A DNA stretch of 64,000 nt from F23-B02 sp963613665 (GCA_963613665.1 CAVEAL010000014.1:1-64000), one strand, 5' to 3'. Counted from the stretch's first letter, positions 8,641 to 17,634 are shown. Translations and numbers: made by a program. The notes: a model not told the origin generated them from the letters alone.

Positions 8641-10197
8641 TTAATTCAGGCCCGCGATCGGGCGGAATTGTTCGGGGTGCTCGCGCAGAACGCTCTTCTG
8701 GACCTTGCCCGTCACGTTGTGCGGGACCTCGCCCATATAGGCAACATAGCGCGGCTTTTTATAGCTTGGCAGCGTTTCGCGGCAGTAGCGCACAAGTTCC
8801 TCGTCGCTGAGCGTCATACCGGCTTTGAGCACGATTGCTGCGGCGACCGCCTCTTCAAACCGGACATCCGGCACTCCGATGACAGCGCAGTCGGAAATGG
8901 CGGGGTGGTTTCTCAGAATGTCCTCAACCTCCTGAGCGTAGACATTCTCGCCACCGGTTTTGATCATATCCTTCACACGGTCGACCAGATAGTAATAGCC
9001 GTTGGCATCACGCCGCATCAGATCCTCCGTGTGGAACCAGCCGTTGCTGAAGACACGCTGATTGAGTTCGTCATTTTTCAGATAGCCCCGGAAGAGCATC
9101 GGTGAACGCACGATCGCCTCGCCGACCTCGCCGACCGGGACGTCCCGCATCTGCCTGTCGACGATGCGCAGCTCGCAGTTAGCGTTGATATGGCCGACGC
9201 TCGTGATGCGTTCCGGATGCGCCAGCAGCTCCTCCTGCGAGATGACCATGCTGCACGGGGCGCAGGTCTCCGTAGAGCCGTAGGATGCGCGCAGGCTGGC
9301 ATTGGGAAACATTTCGCAGATTTTGCGCACATAGTCTTCGCTGCATTTGCCTCCGGTGAACTGGGCCTCTCTGAGCGAGGCGACATCATAGTGCCGCCAC
9401 AGGCCGGAATCGTACAGGCGCATGTAGATCAGCGGCGGAACGACCAGCATTTGCGTGACGTGATAGGTCTGGATCTGCTCAAAGATAAAGTCTGGATTGA
9501 CTTTGTTGACGAGCACGAAAGTGCCGCACAGTGCCAGCATCTTGACGAGGATACTCATGCACGCCGTGTGGAAGAATGGGCAGTGCGTGAGTGCGACCTC
9601 CGGCCGATGACTGTTGTCGTTTTCGATAGCCAGCATCTGGCCGTATTCGCGCATCATCTTCTGCGTGCGCACGGCGGCCTTGGAGGTGCCGGTTGTGCCG
9701 CTGGTGAGAATGATGACGGATTCGTCGTCCTCAGTGAGATCGACCTGCGCTTCCTCGGCGCTACCGGTCAGGAGGCCGGAAAAGCAGTACTCACCCGGCG
9801 CCGGTTCGCCGGTCGTGATGACCAACTGCAACTTGCCGTACATCTGCGCGGCTTCGTGGATCGTCCGGGCAAAGTCCGCGTCAAAAAGAATAGCCTTACA
9901 GCCGGTAACGTCCATGATGCGCGAGATCTCCCCAGCGAGGAAATGCGTGTTGATTGCGACCGCCGTCGCGCCGATCTTCTGTGTCGCCAGAAAGCACAAG
10001 ACGGTCTCGGCGCAGTTGCGGAACATATATGCGACACGGTCACCCCTGCGGACGCCCAGTGCCTTGAGCGAATTTGCAACACGGTTTGTTTCCCGGTTGA
10101 GTTCGCACCACGTGTACTCCTTGCCGTAGCAGGAAAACGCGAGGCGATCCGGGTACATGAAAGCATTCCGAATCAGATAATGGCCAAATTGGTACAC
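8641..10197 (-). CDS. AMP-forming acyl-CoA ligase
   Basis: A 518-residue adenylating enzyme of the CaiC/BaiB/long-chain ligase type. Visible core motifs are the phosphate loop ILTSGTTGTSKAAVRT (about residues 163-178), YGSTETCAP, GWFHTEDL, LVDRVKDMIKTGGENVY and the C-terminal PHNVTGKVQKS with the catalytic lysine. It should convert a free acid, ATP and CoA into an acyl-CoA, the entry step of the island. The start is set at the GTG at 10197 because AAAGGAG precedes it by about ten bases; an in-frame ATG at 10275 has no ribosome binding site. Confidence 0.88.
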   Translation of the reverse strand: MYQFGHYLIRNAFMYPDRLAFSCYGKEYTWCELNRETNRVANSLKALGVRRGDRVAYMFRNCAETVLCFLATQKIGATAVAINTHFLAGEISRIMDVTGCKAILFDADFARTIHEAAQMYGKLQLVITTGEPAPGEYCFSGLLTGSAEEAQVDLTEDDESVIILTSGTTGTSKAAVRTQKMMREYGQMLAIENDNSHRPEVALTHCPFFHTACMSILVKMLALCGTFVLVNKVNPDFIFEQIQTYHVTQMLVVPPLIYMRLYDSGLWRHYDVASLREAQFTGGKCSEDYVRKICEMFPNASLRASYGSTETCAPCSMVISQEELLAHPERITSVGHINANCELRIVDRQMRDVPVGEVGEAIVRSPMLFRGYLKNDELNQRVFSNGWFHTEDLMRRDANGYYYLVDRVKDMIKTGGENVYAQEVEDILRNHPAISDCAVIGVPDVRFEEAVAAAIVLKAGMTLSDEELVRYCRETLPSYKKPRYVAYMGEVPHNVTGKVQKSVLREHPEQFRPIAGLN

Positions 10198-10318
10198 GAC
10201 GAAGGCACTCCTTTCAAAGGAAGGATAGACATTTTTTTGCACGGGCAGCGGCTCTGCCTGATAAAAGGGACGCATTGGGGGCGGAGTCCCTGCCCGTGCC
10301 GGGGGAAATGCTGATAAG

Positions 10319-10340
10319 TTGATATAGTTTTGATATAGTT
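10319..10340. repeat. Perfect tandem 11-bp repeat upstream of the ligase gene
   Basis: TTGATATAGTT occurs twice back to back (10319-10329 and 10330-10340) in the 173-base gap between the anion transporter and the ligase. The gap is AT-rich against GC-rich surroundings and is the longest spacer inside the island, so it may be an internal promoter or operator for the downstream half. I see no clear terminator here. Confidence 0.4.
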
Positions 10341-10370
10341 AGTATCTGAGGCCAAGCTGTCAGGGCACAC

Positions 10371-11771
10371 TCAGCAGAGACCGTGGAGCATCCAGATTGG
10401 GATGCAGCAGAGGATGCCGACGATGCATGCCAGCAGGTAGACATGCGACATTTTTGAGACCTGCTTAAATTCGCACATATTGCCGGATGCGGCAAGCGCG
10501 GTCAAAACGGTGGCGTTGGTGTACTTGGTGGGGAAGCAGTTGACAACGTTCATGACGATGAAGCCAAAGCACCAGGGGTTGATGCCGGCAGCCTCTGCCA
10601 TCGGCGCGCACGCGACGACAAAGATCGTCATCAGCGCGGTCTGGGACACGAACACGAAGCGGAACAGGTAAATGATGATGCAGGTCGCGACGACCATGAC
10701 GGCAGGGTTGACAAACAGCGGGGAGAGCATGCCGGTGAAGGTCGCGCCGACCCAGTCGGAGATGCCGGTATTGCTGAACACGGAGGCGAGGCTGGTGCTG
10801 GCGGCGATGAACACGACGGATTCCCAGGCGACCTTGTTGCGGAAGTCGTTTCTGTCGAGGATCTTGAGTGCGAGCAGCGCGACCATGCCGAGCTGTGCCG
10901 TGGAAGCGGCGGCGATGCCAATCGTCTTTTCAAGGATCCAGAGGATGATGCACAGCACCAGAACGGCGGCCGAGATCTTCTCTTCCCTGCTCATGGGGCC
11001 GAGGGCCTCATACTGCGCCTTGCTGAATTCCTTGGAGATGGGCTTGGCGTCTTTCGGTCTGTAGAACAGGATGATGGCGCCGCAGCAGATTACGAACAGT
11101 GCGATGAGCAGCGGCCACGCATTGCCGATCCACTGCATGAAGGTCCAGTTCTGATACTGGGCGGCCAGCAGGCCGGTCATGGTGAAGGTCATGGTCGTGC
11201 CGGTCAGCCACACGCCGCCATTGCCGCCGAAGGCGAGCCACGCGGTGGCGAAGAAGCCGGCGGCGGACTTGGAGCCGTCCTCGAAGCCGAGCTCACGGTT
11301 GTAGGTGCTGCACAGGGGGGCTGCGATGGAGACCTTCGCGGTCTGGCTCGGAACGAGCGGGTTGACCACGTTGCCGGCGACGAACAGAGCGAGGATCTGC
11401 TTGCTCCAGCTGCCGGAGAACCAGGACATGATCTTGAGAACGACACGGCGCAGGAAGCCGGTTTTCGACAGTGCGGCGCCGATGACGAACACGGGGATGA
11501 CGATCCAGATGACGCCGCCGCTCCATGCGGAGTACGCGGTAGCCAGCGGGACGCATTTGGTGATGACGAGCATCATCTGCATGAACAGGCACGTCACGAA
11601 GTCGGGCAGCGTGCCGCCGATCCAGAAGAACACGGCCATGACGAAGATGCCGAGGGAGTGCCATCCCTCCGGGGACAGGCCTTCGGGTGCGTCCGTCAGG
11701 AAGAACACCACCATGGCGATGATGCCGAGGATGCCGAAGATCGCCTGCTTTTTGTTAAAATAGCGGGACAT
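10371..11771 (-). CDS. DASS/CitT-type anion transporter
   Basis: A 466-residue membrane protein with about 12 hydrophobic segments, beginning with a short basic tail and IFGILGIIAMVVFFL. Length, topology and the internal duplication (GGTLPDFVTCLFMQMMLV and later SSNTG- and VNCFPTKYTNAT-like loops) fit the divalent anion:sodium symporter family, which carries dicarboxylates and related anions, some as antiporters. It lies between the dehydrogenase and ligase genes, so uptake of the acid substrate or exchange for a reduced product is plausible. No soluble domain is fused to it. Confidence 0.78.
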   Translation of the reverse strand: MSRYFNKKQAIFGILGIIAMVVFFLTDAPEGLSPEGWHSLGIFVMAVFFWIGGTLPDFVTCLFMQMMLVITKCVPLATAYSAWSGGVIWIVIPVFVIGAALSKTGFLRRVVLKIMSWFSGSWSKQILALFVAGNVVNPLVPSQTAKVSIAAPLCSTYNRELGFEDGSKSAAGFFATAWLAFGGNGGVWLTGTTMTFTMTGLLAAQYQNWTFMQWIGNAWPLLIALFVICCGAIILFYRPKDAKPISKEFSKAQYEALGPMSREEKISAAVLVLCIILWILEKTIGIAAASTAQLGMVALLALKILDRNDFRNKVAWESVVFIAASTSLASVFSNTGISDWVGATFTGMLSPLFVNPAVMVVATCIIIYLFRFVFVSQTALMTIFVVACAPMAEAAGINPWCFGFIVMNVVNCFPTKYTNATVLTALAASGNMCEFKQVSKMSHVYLLACIVGILCCIPIWMLHGLC

Positions 11772-11824
11772 GAATTCTATCTCTCCTTATTAAATATAGG
11801 TGATCGATTGGGGCTGCGGATGGT

Positions 11825-12982
11825 TTACTTGATGCCGAGGCCGGAGGCGACGACGCCGATCTGCGTCTCGGTCGTTCCGCCCATGAAGCGCATGATGCGC
11901 GTGTCGCAGAACTGTCTGGAGATGGGGATCTCGCTGCTCACACCGTAGCCGCCGAACATCTGCACGCACTGGTCAGCAGCGCGGAAGGCCAGCTCCGAGG
12001 TGTAGTACTTGACCATGGAGCAGTCGGTGTTGATGTCCTTCTTCCCTGCCATGTAATCGAGCAGGACCTGATCCAGATACGTCAGTGCCATGTTGTACTC
12101 CGTGTAGAGCTGGGCGAGCTTGAACTGCGTGTTCTGGAACGAGGACAGGGGCTTTCCGAAGAGGATGCGCTGCTTGACATACTCGCTCGTGAGGCTCAGC
12201 GTGTGCTCGACCGTGCCGATGGAGCCGTAGGCCGCCATGATGCGCTCGGCCTCAAGGTGCTGCATCAGGACATAGAAGCCGCCGTTGAGTGCGCCGATCA
12301 GGTTTTCCTTCGGCACCTTGACGTTGTCAAAGGAGATCTCTGCGGTGTCCTGCGCATGCAGGCCGATCTTGTCGATCAGATGGCGGGAAACGCCCTCACT
12401 GTTCGTTTCGATCAGCAGCAGGCTGATGCCGCGGTAGGCCTTGTCCGCATTCGGATTCGTGCGCACGGCGACGACGATCAGATCCGCTACCATGCCGTTG
12501 GAGATGAACGTCTTTGTGCCGTTGACGAGGAAATAGTCGCCCATGTCCTCGGCGCTGGTCGTAATGTGCGCCAGGTCGGAGCCGTGATCGGGTTCGGTCA
12601 TGCACACGCCCATAACGGTCTCGCCGCGGACGATCTTCGGCAGCCATTTTTCGCGCTGCTCCTCCGTGCCGTTTTCGGCGATGTAGGGGGCGACAACGTC
12701 GCCGCTGAGCCGCGAGAAAATGCTGTTGAGACCGCGCTTGGAATACTCTTCGGCCTTGATGACCGTGTAGAGGAAGTCCCCCGTGCAGCCGGCGCCGCCA
12801 TACTTCTTGTCGACCCACATGGACATGAAGCCGGCCTGTCCCATTTTCTCAAAGTAGGAATGCGGCACCTGATGGTTGGCACTCCACTCTTCGTAATACG
12901 GAACAGCTTCCTCGTCTAGGAAAGCACCGAACGCTTCGCGGAACTCATCATGCTCCATGCGGAATGGCAGTTTTCTTTCCAT
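11825..12982 (-). CDS. Acyl-CoA dehydrogenase family flavoprotein, CaiA-like
   Basis: A 385-residue protein of the acyl-CoA dehydrogenase fold with FAD-binding landmarks MTEPDHGSDLA (about 128-138) and FISNG (159-163), and the C-terminal VQMFGGYGVSSEIPISR. The usual catalytic Glu of the IYEGT motif is missing: residues 366-372 read FMGGTTE. A Glu at 246 in LEAERIMAAYG occupies the position used as base in isovaleryl- and long-chain enzymes. As far as I recall, CaiA has the same pattern. With EtfAB it may run as an enoyl-CoA reductase, the direction favoured in anaerobes. Soluble; no signal peptide. Confidence 0.85.
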   Translation of the reverse strand: MERKLPFRMEHDEFREAFGAFLDEEAVPYYEEWSANHQVPHSYFEKMGQAGFMSMWVDKKYGGAGCTGDFLYTVIKAEEYSKRGLNSIFSRLSGDVVAPYIAENGTEEQREKWLPKIVRGETVMGVCMTEPDHGSDLAHITTSAEDMGDYFLVNGTKTFISNGMVADLIVVAVRTNPNADKAYRGISLLLIETNSEGVSRHLIDKIGLHAQDTAEISFDNVKVPKENLIGALNGGFYVLMQHLEAERIMAAYGSIGTVEHTLSLTSEYVKQRILFGKPLSSFQNTQFKLAQLYTEYNMALTYLDQVLLDYMAGKKDINTDCSMVKYYTSELAFRAADQCVQMFGGYGVSSEIPISRQFCDTRIMRFMGGTTETQIGVVASGLGIK

Positions 12983-13004
12983 GCAATAATCGCTCCTTTT
13001 TGTT

Positions 13005-14207
13005 TTAGATTTTATCGGGATTGGGCGCCCAATCGGCCATCATGCTCTCAATTGCATCTTCGCTATAGCCAAGGCCCTCGAGGATCTCGTGGGTGTTCTG
13101 ACCGAGCGTCGGCGCTTTGTGGATGCAGCCGGGCTTGTCCGAAAACAGCGCGTTCGGGCCGCGGGTCAGGAACGTCTCCTGCTGGATGTCATCCTGCGTC
13201 GGGGCCTGCACGATATAGCCCATGTGCTTGACCTGCGGGTCATTGACGACGTCCTCGGTGTTGTTGATCTTGCAGCACGGCACATCGCATGCCATCATGC
13301 GCTCGATCGCCGCGTCCATGTTCGGGAATGTATTGAGCCAGGCTTCGATCTCGGGGATGATCTCCTCCTGATGCGCGGCGCGGGTGTTGCAGGTCGCGTA
13401 CTTGGAGTCCGGATCCAGGAAGTCCGGGCGGTCCATTGCCTTGGCGAGCGTTGCCCACGCCTTCGGGTTCGGCGCGCAAATGATCACGCCCTCGCCTTGC
13501 TCGTTCCAGAAACCGCCGAACGGGCACAGCGCGCTGTGGTGGCCGCCGTTTGGCTTGACGATCACGCCGTCATTGAGACGGTCGATCGGACTGTTAAGGT
13601 AGATCATGCCCTGAATGAGCGATACGTCGATGTGCTGGCCAAGGCCGGTGCGTCTCTGATAGTGCAGCGCCGTCATGATGGCGGCATAGGCATTCGGGCC
13701 GGCAAAGTAGTCGGCCAGCGTCACGCCGTGCTTGATCGGGCGGCCGCCCTTTTCACCGTTGACGCTGATCATGCCGGAGATAGCCTGACCGAGCAGATCA
13801 AAGCCCGGGCGCTGCGCATAGGGGCCGGTTTGACCAAACGCGCTCACGGAGCAGTAGACCAACTTTGGGTTGATCTCTTTCATGGTCTCGTAGCCGAGGC
13901 CCAAACGATCCATGACGCCCGGACGGAAGCCTTCGACCAGAACGTCAGCTTCGGCAGCAAGTTTCTTGCACACCTCGACCGCGCGGGGATCTTTCAGGTT
14001 CATGACGATCGACTTCTTGCCGCGGTTGACCCAGGCGTGGGTCATGCCTTTTCCCTCAATGAAGGGTGCGTAAGTTCTTGCGGAATCACCGGACTGCGCC
14101 TCGATCTTGATGACCTGTGCACCGAAGTCGGTGGCGATCGCGCTGGCACCGGGGCCGGCTACGTTGGTCGTAAAGTCCAAAATTTTCACATCGTCGAGCA
14201 TTTCCAT
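13005..14207 (-). CDS. Class III (CaiB/BaiF family) CoA-transferase, copy 2
   Basis: A 400-residue CoA-transferase of the same family as the one at 4728-5933 but clearly different in sequence. The catalytic Asp is probably Asp137 in RPGFDLLGQAISG, and the C-terminus has APTLGQNTHEILEGLGY. It lies between the Fe-S flavoprotein and the dehydrogenase. Having two such enzymes suggests two different acid pairs, for example substrate and intermediate. An upstream GGAGGAAATACGA-type ribosome binding site supports the start; a second ATG two codons on is also possible. Confidence 0.88.
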   Translation of the reverse strand: MEMLDDVKILDFTTNVAGPGASAIATDFGAQVIKIEAQSGDSARTYAPFIEGKGMTHAWVNRGKKSIVMNLKDPRAVEVCKKLAAEADVLVEGFRPGVMDRLGLGYETMKEINPKLVYCSVSAFGQTGPYAQRPGFDLLGQAISGMISVNGEKGGRPIKHGVTLADYFAGPNAYAAIMTALHYQRRTGLGQHIDVSLIQGMIYLNSPIDRLNDGVIVKPNGGHHSALCPFGGFWNEQGEGVIICAPNPKAWATLAKAMDRPDFLDPDSKYATCNTRAAHQEEIIPEIEAWLNTFPNMDAAIERMMACDVPCCKINNTEDVVNDPQVKHMGYIVQAPTQDDIQQETFLTRGPNALFSDKPGCIHKAPTLGQNTHEILEGLGYSEDAIESMMADWAPNPDKI

Positions 14208-14274
14208 TCGTATTTCCTCCTGTTGCTAGATTTTCAAGTCCAGTCCGTTCGTCACAGGCTGGACAATATTCATA

Positions 14275-16311
14275 TTAGATGCTTGCTGCCAGCATGTAGG
14301 CCGATGCCACCGCGTTGTGGATGCGGCCGACCTCTACAGAGTCGCCGATGACGTCGACCTTCGGCAGCTGCTCCTTAAGTGCTTCATACAGATCATTATT
14401 GGGCTTGGCACCGGCTGCGATAACAATAGTGTCGGCCGGGATGCACTTCTGTCCCTCGGCATTTTCGATGAGCACGTGATCCTTGCCCAGCTCCAGCACC
14501 TTCGTCTCACTGAGGAGATCGACGCCGAGCTGGCGCGTGCGGTACATGATCGACCAGCGGCTGCCGGGGTTGATGTCCTTGGCAAACTTTTTGCCCATCT
14601 CCACGACGCTGACGTGGTGCACGCCGTGCGTCAGGAGCTCTTTGAGCTTGGCCTCCGGCTCGGTCTTGTAGATCATCATGAAACGCAGCTGCTCGGCCGT
14701 GATGGTGCCGATCTCCGCGATCGTCATGGCGACCTCGATGCCTACGTCGCCGCCGCCGACGACCACGACGTTCTTGCCGAGATTTGCTGTACCCTCAAAG
14801 ACGTCCCAGGCGTGCACGACCTGCGCGCCCTCTTCCGTCGGGATCGGTGGGAATGCTGCTTTGGAGCCGGCTGCGATCACGACCCGGTCGTACTCCCCGG
14901 CTGCTGCGAGGATGTCCGCTGTAGTCGCCGTCTTGTTTAGGACAATGTCCACGCCCAGCGCCCGGCACTCACGTTCGAGCCACTGCCCGAGGTACCGGAT
15001 ATCGTACCGGCGCGGTGGCGTGGCGGCGTACATACTTAGACCGATGGTGCGGTTTCGCTTCTCCCAGATCGTGACCTTGTGGCCACGCAGCGCACTCACG
15101 CGGGCAAATTCCATGCCGGCTGGGCCAGCGCCGATGACAAGGATCTTTTCCGGATGGGCCGACTTGACCTCAGACGGGAACTTGCCGTCGGCGTCCGTGA
15201 GCTCGCCTTCCTTGTTGCATTCGTAGTTGCCGATGCAACCGATGGGCTTGCCGGCCTGCGCGGCATCGAGACACAGCGCGTTGCAGCCGACGCACGGACG
15301 GATGCGGTCATATTCCCCTGCCATGGCCTTCTGCACCAGATTCGGATCGGCCAGAAGCTGGCGGCCGATGACCGCGCCGTCGAAGTCGCCGCGCTCGACA
15401 ACTTCCTCTGCCAGACGAATGTGCTGGCGCATGCCCATGATGACCGGAGCCTTGACCTTGGCCTTGATTTGGCGGCCGAGGTAGTTCCAGTTGCCGAAGG
15501 GCACCTCCATTGTGATGAGCGGCACCGTGGAATCGTGCCAGCCGGCAGTGATCGAGAAGCAGTCGACCATGCCGGTCTGGTCGAGGTAAGCGCAGATATC
15601 TGCGATGTCGTCACCGCTGCAGCCGCCTTCGACCAGATCGCTGCCGCTGACACGCAGCTGGATCGGATAATCCGGGCCGACGACCTTGCGAATCGCCATC
15701 AGGGTTTCGACCATGAAACGGTTGCAGTTTTCCATGGACTGTCGGCCATACTCATCGTCACGCAGGTTCGTCAGCGGCGACCAGAACTGGCCGTAGAGAT
15801 AACCGGAGTTTGTCTCGATCTCGATGCCGTCAAAGCCGGCTTCCTTTGCGATGCGCGCGGCGTTCGCTTGCCAGTCCACGAACTGGTGGATCTCATCCTT
15901 AGTCAGCGCGCGGGGCATTTCGAAGTGCGTGAATTTTCTCGGCACAGCGGACGGGCCGACGGCCTGCTCACCCTGGATCGCGTGGCGCGGGGCCGAGGTG
16001 CCTCTGTGCATCATCTGCGCAAACACCTTGCTGCCGCCCTCGTGGATGGCCGTCGTCAGCTTGACAAGCTGTGGGATATATTTGTCATCCGTCAGCATGG
16101 CACCGTGAATGGGGTTATAGCGCACGGGATCCCACTGCATATTTGCAAAAATAATCAGCCCCACGCCGCCCTCTGCCCTGCGGCGGAAGAACTCCGGCAC
16201 ACTGTCATCGATAAATCCATCGACAGTGTGGCCGACGCTCATAGGCGACATGATGATGCGGTTGCGCAGCTCAAGACCGTTGATCTTCATCGGTGTGTAT
16301 AATTTCTTCAC
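14275..16311 (-). CDS. NADH:flavin oxidoreductase of the 2,4-dienoyl-CoA reductase/BaiCD-BaiH type
   Basis: A 678-residue three-cofactor enzyme. Residues 1-340 form an old-yellow-enzyme barrel for FMN, with FAQMMHRG and NSGYLYGQFWSPLTN (tyrosines near 171-173) at the active site. Cys340, 343, 347 and 359 are spaced CxxCxxxCx11C for a 4Fe-4S cluster. Residues from about 388 hold an FAD motif (VIGAGPAGMEFA) and, later, an NAD(P) motif (VVVVGGGDVGIEVA). Such enzymes reduce a conjugated double bond in a CoA thioester or a steroid enone. The GTG start at 16311 has GGAGG seven bases upstream. It is the first gene of the island, facing the LysR gene. Confidence 0.88.
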   Translation of the reverse strand: MKKLYTPMKINGLELRNRIIMSPMSVGHTVDGFIDDSVPEFFRRRAEGGVGLIIFANMQWDPVRYNPIHGAMLTDDKYIPQLVKLTTAIHEGGSKVFAQMMHRGTSAPRHAIQGEQAVGPSAVPRKFTHFEMPRALTKDEIHQFVDWQANAARIAKEAGFDGIEIETNSGYLYGQFWSPLTNLRDDEYGRQSMENCNRFMVETLMAIRKVVGPDYPIQLRVSGSDLVEGGCSGDDIADICAYLDQTGMVDCFSITAGWHDSTVPLITMEVPFGNWNYLGRQIKAKVKAPVIMGMRQHIRLAEEVVERGDFDGAVIGRQLLADPNLVQKAMAGEYDRIRPCVGCNALCLDAAQAGKPIGCIGNYECNKEGELTDADGKFPSEVKSAHPEKILVIGAGPAGMEFARVSALRGHKVTIWEKRNRTIGLSMYAATPPRRYDIRYLGQWLERECRALGVDIVLNKTATTADILAAAGEYDRVVIAAGSKAAFPPIPTEEGAQVVHAWDVFEGTANLGKNVVVVGGGDVGIEVAMTIAEIGTITAEQLRFMMIYKTEPEAKLKELLTHGVHHVSVVEMGKKFAKDINPGSRWSIMYRTRQLGVDLLSETKVLELGKDHVLIENAEGQKCIPADTIVIAAGAKPNNDLYEALKEQLPKVDVIGDSVEVGRIHNAVASAYMLAASI

Positions 16312-16461
16312 GACTTTTCCTCCATTCTTTGATACCCGCAGTTGGTGAAATTGACCGATATTCAACTATTTTCGGTCGCAGCGTTTGGTATCTTTGCTTG
16401 CCAATAAATTAGCATAGTTGACATACTGTCGCAACCAGTAGATTTTTGCGTATCTGCAATC

Positions 16462-16521
16462 GTTTGTTTCGTTTGAAACAAACGGTTTCAAATGTCCGCA
16501 AAAATTGAAATTGTTAATTTC
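16462..16521. promoter_or_regulatory. Nested palindromes between the acyl-CoA island and its LysR gene
   Basis: In the 312-base divergent gap, GTTTGTTTC (16462-16470) pairs with GAAACAAAC (16475-16483), a perfect 9-bp repeat with four bases between. Overlapping it, TTTGAAAC (16472-16479) pairs with GTTTCAAA (16485-16492). A third small repeat, GAAATT/AATTTC, lies at 16507-16521. LysR proteins bind dyads in such gaps, so these are the best operator candidates for both the regulator and the island. The rest of 16312-16623 is AT-rich and I see no other gene in it. Confidence 0.6.
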
Positions 16522-16623
16522 TAAACACACATTTTGCTCAGCAATGAATTTTTTTGCTGATACTAGACAGGAAAAAATAATTTTGCTATTATATTGGCAA
16601 ACAACGCATGGAGGTGTGTATCT

Positions 16624-17508
16624 GTGGAACTATCCCAGCTTCGTTATCTTGTGAAAATCGCAGAATGTCAGAGCGTATCCAAGGCAGCCAAGGCATTAAG
16701 CATCAGTACACAGGGCATCAGCAGCTCCATTCGGAGACTGGAAAATGAACTGAACGTCACGATTTTCTACCGCAGCGGCGGCAAGCTTCAGCTGACAGAG
16801 ATCGGTGAGCTGATCCAGGAGGAGGCGCGCTATGCGCTTTCCCGTGTGGATCAGATCACAAAAATCTGCTCCGGACACACCAAAGGTGCGACGTCCGTAT
16901 CGATTGCAATCACAAAGAGCAAATTTATCCGTATGCCCATGGCGCTGCAGACACTGCTGCTGACACCGCCTGAGGACTATACCGTCACTATGAATCACGA
17001 TTTGACCGTCAATTGTGTAGATATGGTGGAAAACGATCAGGCACTGTTTGGCCTCGTATACGGCGATTATTCCGACGATCCGCATTTTGACACGGTCCAT
17101 CTTGAGGACTGTGAGCAAATGTTCATCGTCAACAAGAACCATTTTCTCGCGCAGAAGGAGCAGCTGACCATCCTCGATCTGGACGGCTTGCCGATGGTGG
17201 CCCCCAGCGCGGGAACGGTGCCGGGCAGAATGATCGAGGCGGTGTTTCGCGTGCACGGTGCCATTTATAATGTGGCTTACGACTGTCTGGATCCGCGCTT
17301 TTGCGTGGATCTGCTCATGAAAAATGACAAGATCGTTGGCCGCACTCTTCCCGCCTGCCTGCGTCCGTCGGACATGAATTCTATTGCGGTTCTCTCGGTC
17401 CCGGAGTTGGATTTTCGCGTTCCGTTTTCGCTCGTCGTTAAACGCGGCCGAAAGCTCAATGCGCGCGAACAACTGTTCAAGCATATGGTTCTCGATTGCT
17501 ATCGCTGA
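16624..17508 (+). CDS. LysR-family transcriptional regulator of the acyl-CoA island
   Basis: A 294-residue protein with an N-terminal winged helix-turn-helix (residues 1-60: LSQLRYLVKIAECQSVSKAA, then STQGISSSIRRLE) and a C-terminal periplasmic-binding-like effector domain. The GTG at 16624 is chosen because GGAGG lies nine bases before it; an upstream TTG frame adds residues not seen in the family. It is transcribed away from the island across a gap with strong dyads, the classical LysR arrangement, so I infer that it senses the pathway substrate or an intermediate and activates the minus-strand genes. Confidence 0.88.
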   Translation: MELSQLRYLVKIAECQSVSKAAKALSISTQGISSSIRRLENELNVTIFYRSGGKLQLTEIGELIQEEARYALSRVDQITKICSGHTKGATSVSIAITKSKFIRMPMALQTLLLTPPEDYTVTMNHDLTVNCVDMVENDQALFGLVYGDYSDDPHFDTVHLEDCEQMFIVNKNHFLAQKEQLTILDLDGLPMVAPSAGTVPGRMIEAVFRVHGAIYNVAYDCLDPRFCVDLLMKNDKIVGRTLPACLRPSDMNSIAVLSVPELDFRVPFSLVVKRGRKLNAREQLFKHMVLDCYR

Positions 17509-17634
17509 GCATCGGTATGCCGGATATGTAAAATCCGGACAGTTAATCTTTTGCTGTCCGAATCTCGCACTGTAAGATATTGCATTCTCTGTTGATGTTT
17601 GAACAAGAAAAGCGGACTTTCTGCAAATCGCCTC

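Noticed and set aside
14275..16311. Calling the island a bile-acid (bai) operon
   Set aside because: The flavoprotein resembles BaiCD/BaiH, but BaiE, BaiA and BaiI counterparts are not present, and the CaiA-like and Etf genes are not part of bai. Naming would go beyond the evidence.
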